DNA from: Lates calcarifer | Lineage: Eukaryota > Chordata > Actinopteri > Centropomidae | Direction: 5' to 3' | Assembly: GCF_001640805.2 (NCBI RefSeq) | Contig: NC_066844.1 | Span: 14,012,543 to 14,076,542, forward strand | Length of the DNA stretch: 64,000 bases | Shown here: piece after piece, positions 58,501 through 64,000 of the stretch | Position numbering within the stretch: position 1 is the first letter of the stretch | Layout: each line of letters begins with the position of its first letter | Program-made: the position numbers and the translations under genes | The notes under the pieces: model-generated | Seen by the model: only the letters and a program-made list of their open reading frames with translations | What the model was told of the DNA's origin: nothing | The model's database searches: none

Positions 58501-59780
58501 TGGGGTCCACAGAGTAGAAGGCTCTTATAGATCTTCTTGTTTCTAGACACGTGAGTATGCCATTTGATGTTTCCCACTCTGTTTGCAGGAACCTATCTGC
58601 CATTCAGGACCGAGAGATCTGCTGCTACTCTGTCTCCTGCAAAGAGAAAGACAACATAGGTAAACATCTGAGGGGCGGTTCATAAAGCTAGATCACCAGT
58701 TAAGCCAGGCTCAGTAAAGCAGGCTTATTCAGAAACCTGAAGAAAATTCAGTTTAGTTCAGGAGGTGTAAATAAGTTTGACTTGAGTTACTAGAGAAATT
58801 CTTCCCTCTTGGCTAGCCTGGTCCCAGTAGGGCTTGTTTTCAGGCTTAGTCAGACTGGTCAGATCACTTCGATATGGGCTGCACTTAGAGCATTCTTAAA
58901 ATCTGAGCCCATACCTTTTTAAAGCTAATAATCAATTGTGACTCATGGCTGTAGCCTCAATGTGAGTGGCATTTTCACCTTTTCCTGCCACTTGATAACA
59001 TTTCAAGAAACACACACCCATAAATCTGTGTACTGGTACACATCCAATCTGAATGTATTTTCATCATATGGATTCTGATACCTTATATACAGCCCAAATG
59101 ATATAGAAGTTAGGTTTCTAGAAAAGGCAAATTATTTTATTTTCTTAGTGTGAAATAAATAACCTGTCCTAGTTGATGCTTCAGAGTTTAGTTTGTGTTT
59201 AGTTTATGTTTAATGTCTGCATCTTGCATTTTGTGCCATGAATTTTTAGCACTTTATTTAAGTCAAGCAATCAAACTACCTTTGTGTTGCATCTTTTGTA
59301 CAGGGTAGTGCGAGTCAGAATGTTTTACAGATGACTAACAAGCTAATAGTAGGAAAATTTTGATATAAACAGTAAAACGGCTTGAGACTAACACACACAA
59401 GAAATAAAACTGATGAAAAAGTGATAATAATCAATGAATAGATAAAAATAGACTAAAAAAACAAGCAGAACTAAATAGATAAGGGGGAGCCCAACACTTG
59501 AAGACTTGATGACAATAAAGTAAACAGTGGTCATAAAATTCCCATTGCTCACATTGGATATTAACACACTGATGAAATAAGCTGAGCTAATAGAGGGGTC
59601 CAGCAAGAGAGAGTGAAACCCCCCCCCACCAGTGTTGAAATAATTCTACATCGAACCACGTGGGTACGGCTATAATAATATTTGCTTGCTGAGGTCATAA
59701 AAATGTTTCAAATATCTTTCCTCCCTGTAGATATCACACTGCAGTGGCTCATCCAGCATTCAAAGTCCCGGAGAAGCTGA
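55378..59780 (+). CDS. arl8b: ADP-ribosylation factor-like protein 8B, complete, seven exons
   Basis: A small GTPase on lysosomes that recruits kinesin adaptors and the HOPS tether. Exons: 55378-55500, 57064-57144, 57352-57425, 57734-57827, 58281-58348, 58589-58659 and 59731-59780, giving 186 aa, the family length. It starts [20 protein letters not shown], the amphipathic helix with Met-Leu in place of the myristoylated Gly of other Arfs. G motifs: GLQYSGKTT (P-loop), PTVGFN (switch 1), WDIGGQPRF (switch 2), NKRDLP and SCKEKDN. It ends [10 protein letters not shown]. All introns are GT-AG with consistent phases. ARL8A is the close alternative. The itpr1-bhlhe40 neighbourhood and sequence favour 8B. 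Differences from recalled human ARL8B are few (Asn6, MVDAAD, LPGALD, CYSVSC). Confidence 0.97.
55501..57063 (+). other. arl8b intron 1, 1.6 kb
   Basis: No exon or clear transposon. A CAATCTGTTAGTCACTTAAACAATTAGTC-like patch near 56938 resembles a worn dispersed repeat. Confidence 0.5.
57064..57144 (+). CDS. arl8b: arl8b exon 2 (switch 1)
   Basis: [20 protein letters not shown] then KGNVTIK, phase 0/0. The threonine of PTVGFN contacts the nucleotide magnesium. Confidence 0.97.
57352..57425 (+). CDS. arl8b: arl8b exon 3 (switch 2)
   Basis: [20 protein letters not shown] then VNAIV, phase 2 exit. The Gln of GGQ is the GTP-hydrolysis residue. Confidence 0.97.
57734..57827 (+). CDS. arl8b: arl8b exon 4
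   Basis: [20 protein letters not shown] then [11 protein letters not shown]. Acceptor TTTGCAG, donor CCT|GTAAGA. Confidence 0.97.
58281..58348 (+). CDS. arl8b: arl8b exon 5 (NKRD motif)
   Basis: [22 protein letters not shown], with the guanine-specificity NKxD motif. Phase 2 exit at AT|GTGAGG. Confidence 0.97.
58589..58659 (+). CDS. arl8b: arl8b exon 6
   Basis: [24 protein letters not shown], with the SCK guanine-contact motif. Phase 1 exit. Confidence 0.97.
58660..59730 (+). other. arl8b intron 6, 1.1 kb
   Basis: AT-rich with no exon. A C-run lies at 59620-59628. The hydrophobic open frame on the minus strand has no supporting homology. Confidence 0.5.
59731..59780 (+). CDS. arl8b: arl8b exon 7 (stop)
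   Basis: [16 protein letters not shown] and TGA at 59778-59780. Identical to the mammalian C-terminus as recalled. Confidence 0.97.
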
Positions 59781-60066
59781 AAGTGAAGCCCTCCCCAGTC
59801 GCAGCTCTGGCCTCAGCCCTCTAATGGTCATGGGTCCTCGACAGTCATCCCTTCCACTGCCTCCGTGAAGTAATCCAGCTCTCTCTCTGCTCACTACCGT
59901 CACCACCTGCACCACCCAATACACTACCATAAATGTGTAGCCCCTGTACAGCACTAACGTCACCCCAACTATCTGGAGTCTTGAAAAGTTGTCTCAGTAC
60001 TGTGCTAGAAGGTGGATTGTCCATACTCATCATGCCTTATCGGACATGCCTGTGTCATCATGGAGT

Positions 60067-60099
<33 letters not shown>

Positions 60100-61672
60100 G
60101 CTACTGTTTCCTCAACACAGGAATCAAATGATGTTGCAGTGTACTGTTCCCCTGGCTACACTAGGATGGAGCTCCTCTAATCCCACAATCAAACATCCGT
60201 TTTGTTGCCTGTCAACATCTTGGTGTTTACGTGACATCGTGTGATTGTAGTTTTTAACAGTTATTTGCCAAATGATGATGGTCGCTTGCGCTAATGCCTT
60301 CAAGTCCTGATAAACCCTTAGCAATGTAGCCTGCATTGTATTTGCTGGCATATGGAAGTATCTATTTTATTAAGTGACTTAAATTAAAAGTTTACACATA
60401 ACATAAAGAGCAGTAGAAGGTTAAGACTGTGAATGGTTGTTGTGTCTGAGGCAGAAATCCTGAGATAGGTCAGCAGATTTTTAAGTGCCTTTGGCTAAGC
60501 GAGTGTCCCAATCCGACAGTTATTGCCCAATGCAACTTATAACCCATTATAAGAAGAAATACTTGGTACAGACACAGCATAAATCCCTTGATTACACTTA
60601 ACACCACTTCTAGACAATCTCATTTTATGTTTTGTAATTATATAAACACATTATGATGTCTGAGAGAAGACAGTACTGTACTAGTGAAGAAGAATGAAGT
60701 AATGGATGAAAATGTTACATTTTGTTTGGTTGATGGGTAATTTGAATGCTGTTTAACTTGTAGCCTGTGACTCTTACATGTAGCTTGAAATGCGGGCTGA
60801 CTTTTGCTTGCGGTTCTCAGGTTGTTATAGGATTTTTTATTTTTATTTTCTCCCCAAAAAGTGTCTGATCATAGTATGGGTATGCCGAGGTATCGGTTTC
60901 ATAATCCCTACTTTGTTCGGGTCAGATAACAGAAAGCCAGTGTTAGTCATGATGACTGAGATGACACAGGCCAGAAGACAGCCCATTAGTTCAAAGGGTT
61001 GGATGCTTAATGTCATCCATGCCTCGCCACACCCTTGTCTGAATCCTGATGTCTTTTTGTAAAAGCTTTAGCAGTCCACTGACAACTCTAGCTCCTCTAA
61101 AAGCTACACATTGATTGACTCACCATTTCCTTTCAGCGCCAAGACAATGATTTCTCCCAGGCTCGACCACTGCATCTTAATCTGCCCCTTGCTTGGCCAG
61201 TGCATTTTGATCTGTTAATTTTGTGTGTGTCTGTGTGTGCGAGTGTGTGTGTGTGTATCGCCAGATGCGGGTGAGTTTTCCCTTCTGCTACAATACTATA
61301 TGTAGGCCCACATGGCTCCTGCATTTCACTGTAATGTTTGTTCTACAAATCCATCACACACTCTCTGTTATCTCACATGTTGTGCTGTGTCTGTCGGTGA
61401 TCGTTGTAATCCTAAATGTCGATTGTTGGGACCACAGCAGCAGTGAGGGGCTGTATAATTGGGTGACTGTGTGGGTAATTTGGGGAAAGCTTTGTTACCT
61501 GTGTAATAATATAGCCTATTTGCAATTTGTATGTGCATGTGCTGAACTTATTCACATTCAATTGCAGACTTTGTAAATAAGAAGTTAGCATTTTTATTCC
61601 AACAAATGCTCCTGTAGATGTAATGCATTCTTTCCCTGTGATTGCTAATAAATTTGTTTTTATTTTTAAGGA
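59781..61672 (+). other. arl8b: arl8b 3' UTR (approximate)
   Basis: Contains a T-run (60067-60095) and GT repeats (61222-61257). AATAAA at 61647-61652 is the best candidate end signal, with a T-rich stretch after it. Shorter forms are possible. Confidence 0.55.
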
Positions 61673-64000
61673 TCTCAAGTGCTGCATCCAAACTTCTTGG
61701 AAAGTTGTTAGTTTAATTTGTCACCACTAGGTGGAGGCAGAGGACTTTGGAAGGAAAAACTTTAAAATCTCCACAGACTCTAAGCTCCTTTAAGTTTTAC
61801 CTTAAGTTCTCATTTGGTGCATCATGAACCTGCCTTCCTCGCTATATGGTTATTAATTTAGGGCAGGTTTCTGTGCAGGTTTAGAGAACTGCACCAAATG
61901 TAAATGAGCATGATGATTAATTCCAGCTCAGTTTTCGGGATTTCTTACACTGCAGTTCTCACTTAAAACCTCACAACACCTTTGTCCACAATGGATCCCA
62001 TGGCAGGCAGCCTAGCTGCACCCACAATACACTTGTTTCTCATAATTTCCATCACACAAACTTAACTACCTTTGTGGATAGATAGAGTTCTGTGTTATCC
62101 ATTAGGCAGCCATTGTTACTTAGAGATCCATAATAGATTATTAACACCTCTTAGTGTTTCTTGGCAAAGAAGTGGCTATTATGTTCAGATATGTAACACT
62201 GTTAACATTTAAAAAAACAAGTGCAGGGAGTGCGTTGGAAACTAGGGGGCAATAAACGCAAACTGTGATCTCACAGCTGGAGCCGGACTGTGCAGTTAAA
62301 GCAGGAAAACCTTAATTAATCTCATTTCTAAAATGTAGCATTTAATGAACAGGTGCTGGCATTTATTGTATGCCACAGCAATAGTTAGAACGTGTGGACA
62401 GATGTAGGTGTTACCCGATGAATTCCATGGGTCAGCAGAGACCATAGCATGTGTGTGGAACTATATGCATGCATGTGTGGGTCCCTGTGTGTCTGTGTGT
62501 GTGGTTTACAACTGCAATGACTGCAAAGGGATTAAGTGTTGGTTACAAACCTGCCTCGTGGATTTATGTAGAGAGGAGGTCATGGAGACGACCCAAAGGC
62601 GCGACATACTATTAATGTAGTTACACTCCATTACCAATGCGCTCATTAAGTAATACATGTTTTGCACCTTCAGACTGTCACATATGCACTGTTTGCATTT
62701 CCTAAGTGTCCAAACTCTTCATCTGTCCCATAAATGACCGGTCATCACCAAAATTTCAAGGGCTGCTACAAACTGAATTATGGAATATTTCTCCTGACAT
62801 GATTCACTTTCACTCTCTCTCATAGTTTTCACTCTTATTTAACTGCTGCATGGCCCTGTGGATAGTTCTCTGCATAATGATCCATAATGTTCAAGTCTGA
62901 GCTTATGCTGAACCAATGTTGAACTTTACCAAAAATAAACTGATATAGTAAGCATCCGTTCAGCTTCCTAATACACAAAAACAGCTCCTGATTGAAGCTG
63001 CTGTCACTTATACGGACTGGTTTATTTATGTCCTTGCAGCCCTGGACAGTCTCACTCAACATTCAGCGAAGGAAGCCTGTGCTTTACTCTCACTCATTGT
63101 CGGACAGCACTGTAACAAGCGAACACATCACACCTGGTTTATGCAACCTCGTAATCCATTTCTCTCACACAGCCTGGTCAGAATGTGCGAGGCAAAGGTC
63201 ACACTGTTATCTGTGAAAGTCACAAGACATTTTTTACAGTGTTAAAATGTGTAATGTCTGTCCATTCAAAGACAGTTTGGTTTTTTTTTTCCTACTGACA
63301 TATAGTCTGATATACTGTGTTGCTGTGTCTATCTGGGTTTATATAACATACACAATGAAAGTATTAGTAACTACTGTACTGAAGTATCCCAATCCAGAAA
63401 GGTCTGCAATAATACTAAAGTCACACTTAAGTCATAATCTTTACGATATACAGCATCTGCAGGGCACCCATGAAGCATCTCACTAAATCCCCAAGCTGTG
63501 AACATGTGGCTGTAAAGGCGGAGGTCATTTCATGTCTGATTTACAGCGCCTGCATCGGTATGGGTGTTAAACAGCAAGGTATTAAATCTGCATTTCAGCA
63601 GAGAATTAGAAGCGGATGCAACCTGACTTTGTGGAATCTCAAATGAAGCACAAGAGGAGCTACTCTTTCTACCAAGTGTTTCATCAAAACAAAATAAATC
63701 AACTTATGTTCAGATTGATGGCATGTTGAGTAAGTCTCCTCCTCTTCGACTGGACACACCTATAAACAGTCATTCACACTGAAGACGTGGTTTCACATCG
63801 GCCCATGCAGTCACTTGTTTATTTATTGCAGTTCGCCTCTAAATCCTCTTTGTTCATGTAACAGAGATGACATCAGCGTACCACTGTCTTTAGCTGTGCT
63901 AACTGTGGGGTAATTTGTCCCGAGATCTTAAAGACTCTGTTTTATGAGACGTAAATAAGTTGTTCCAAAGTTGTTAAAGTATAGTTTAAGGATTAGAGGT
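61673..64000. other. Spacer downstream of arl8b
   Basis: No exon recognised on either strand. In human the next gene is EDEM1, and none of its coding sequence is visible here. A CTCF-like CCACTAGGTGGAGG is at 61724-61737. The rest is AT-rich single-copy-looking DNA. Confidence 0.55.

Noticed and set aside
59388..59606. Hydrophobic 72-codon frame on the minus strand in an arl8b intron
   Set aside because: AT-rich codons (Phe/Ile/Tyr/Leu) explain the hydrophobicity. No homology or splice sites.
1..64000. CRISPR arrays, operons, prophage or bacterial mobile elements
   Set aside because: The window is intron-rich vertebrate DNA. No regularly spaced repeats with unique spacers were seen.

Overview
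This window is vertebrate nuclear DNA and almost certainly comes from a ray-finned (teleost) fish. The genes are split into short exons with GT-AG introns. Introns and spacers are AT-rich and full of (CA/GT)n, (TA)n, (GATA)n and poly-T/poly-A runs. Degraded transposon pieces of kinds common in fish (Tc1-like transposase, restriction-like-endonuclease LINE) are present. The proteins are close to, but distinct from, the mammalian orthologues as I recall them. No prokaryotic gene, CRISPR array or operon is present.

Four genes, all on the + strand, can be built exon by exon with consistent splice phases. (1) itpr1, the IP3 receptor type 1: 19 exons (1919-35256) covering the regulatory domain, the six membrane segments, the pore and the C-terminal coiled coil. 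Its 5' part lies outside the window. (2) bhlhe40 (DEC1), a complete five-exon bHLH-Orange repressor of 411 aa (39497-41488) with a CpG-rich, E-box-bearing upstream region. (3) naaa, N-acylethanolamine-hydrolysing acid amidase: eleven exons (47522-51016) with intact catalytic residues, one GC-AG intron and one extra nucleotide in exon 5 that breaks the reading frame. (4) arl8b, a complete seven-exon lysosomal Arf-like GTPase of 186 aa (55378-59780).

The order itpr1 - bhlhe40 - arl8b matches the human 3p26 neighbourhood (ITPR1, BHLHE40, ARL8B, then EDEM1). naaa, whose human orthologue is on chromosome 4, sits between bhlhe40 and arl8b here. The genes do not form one pathway: they are an ER calcium channel, a clock/hypoxia repressor, a lysosomal lipid amidase and a lysosome-positioning GTPase.

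The spacers hold microsatellites, a Tc1 transposase relic in a large itpr1 intron (about 28.08-28.34 kb), a LINE endonuclease-domain relic (about 45.97-46.43 kb), an unexplained exon-like stretch (44.3-45.03 kb), a perfect 16-bp hairpin (53978-54016) and several CTCF-like motifs, two of which flank naaa in convergent orientation. I saw no clearly novel molecular system. The most useful second looks are the naaa frameshift and its position, the exon-like stretch, and the promoter architecture of bhlhe40.
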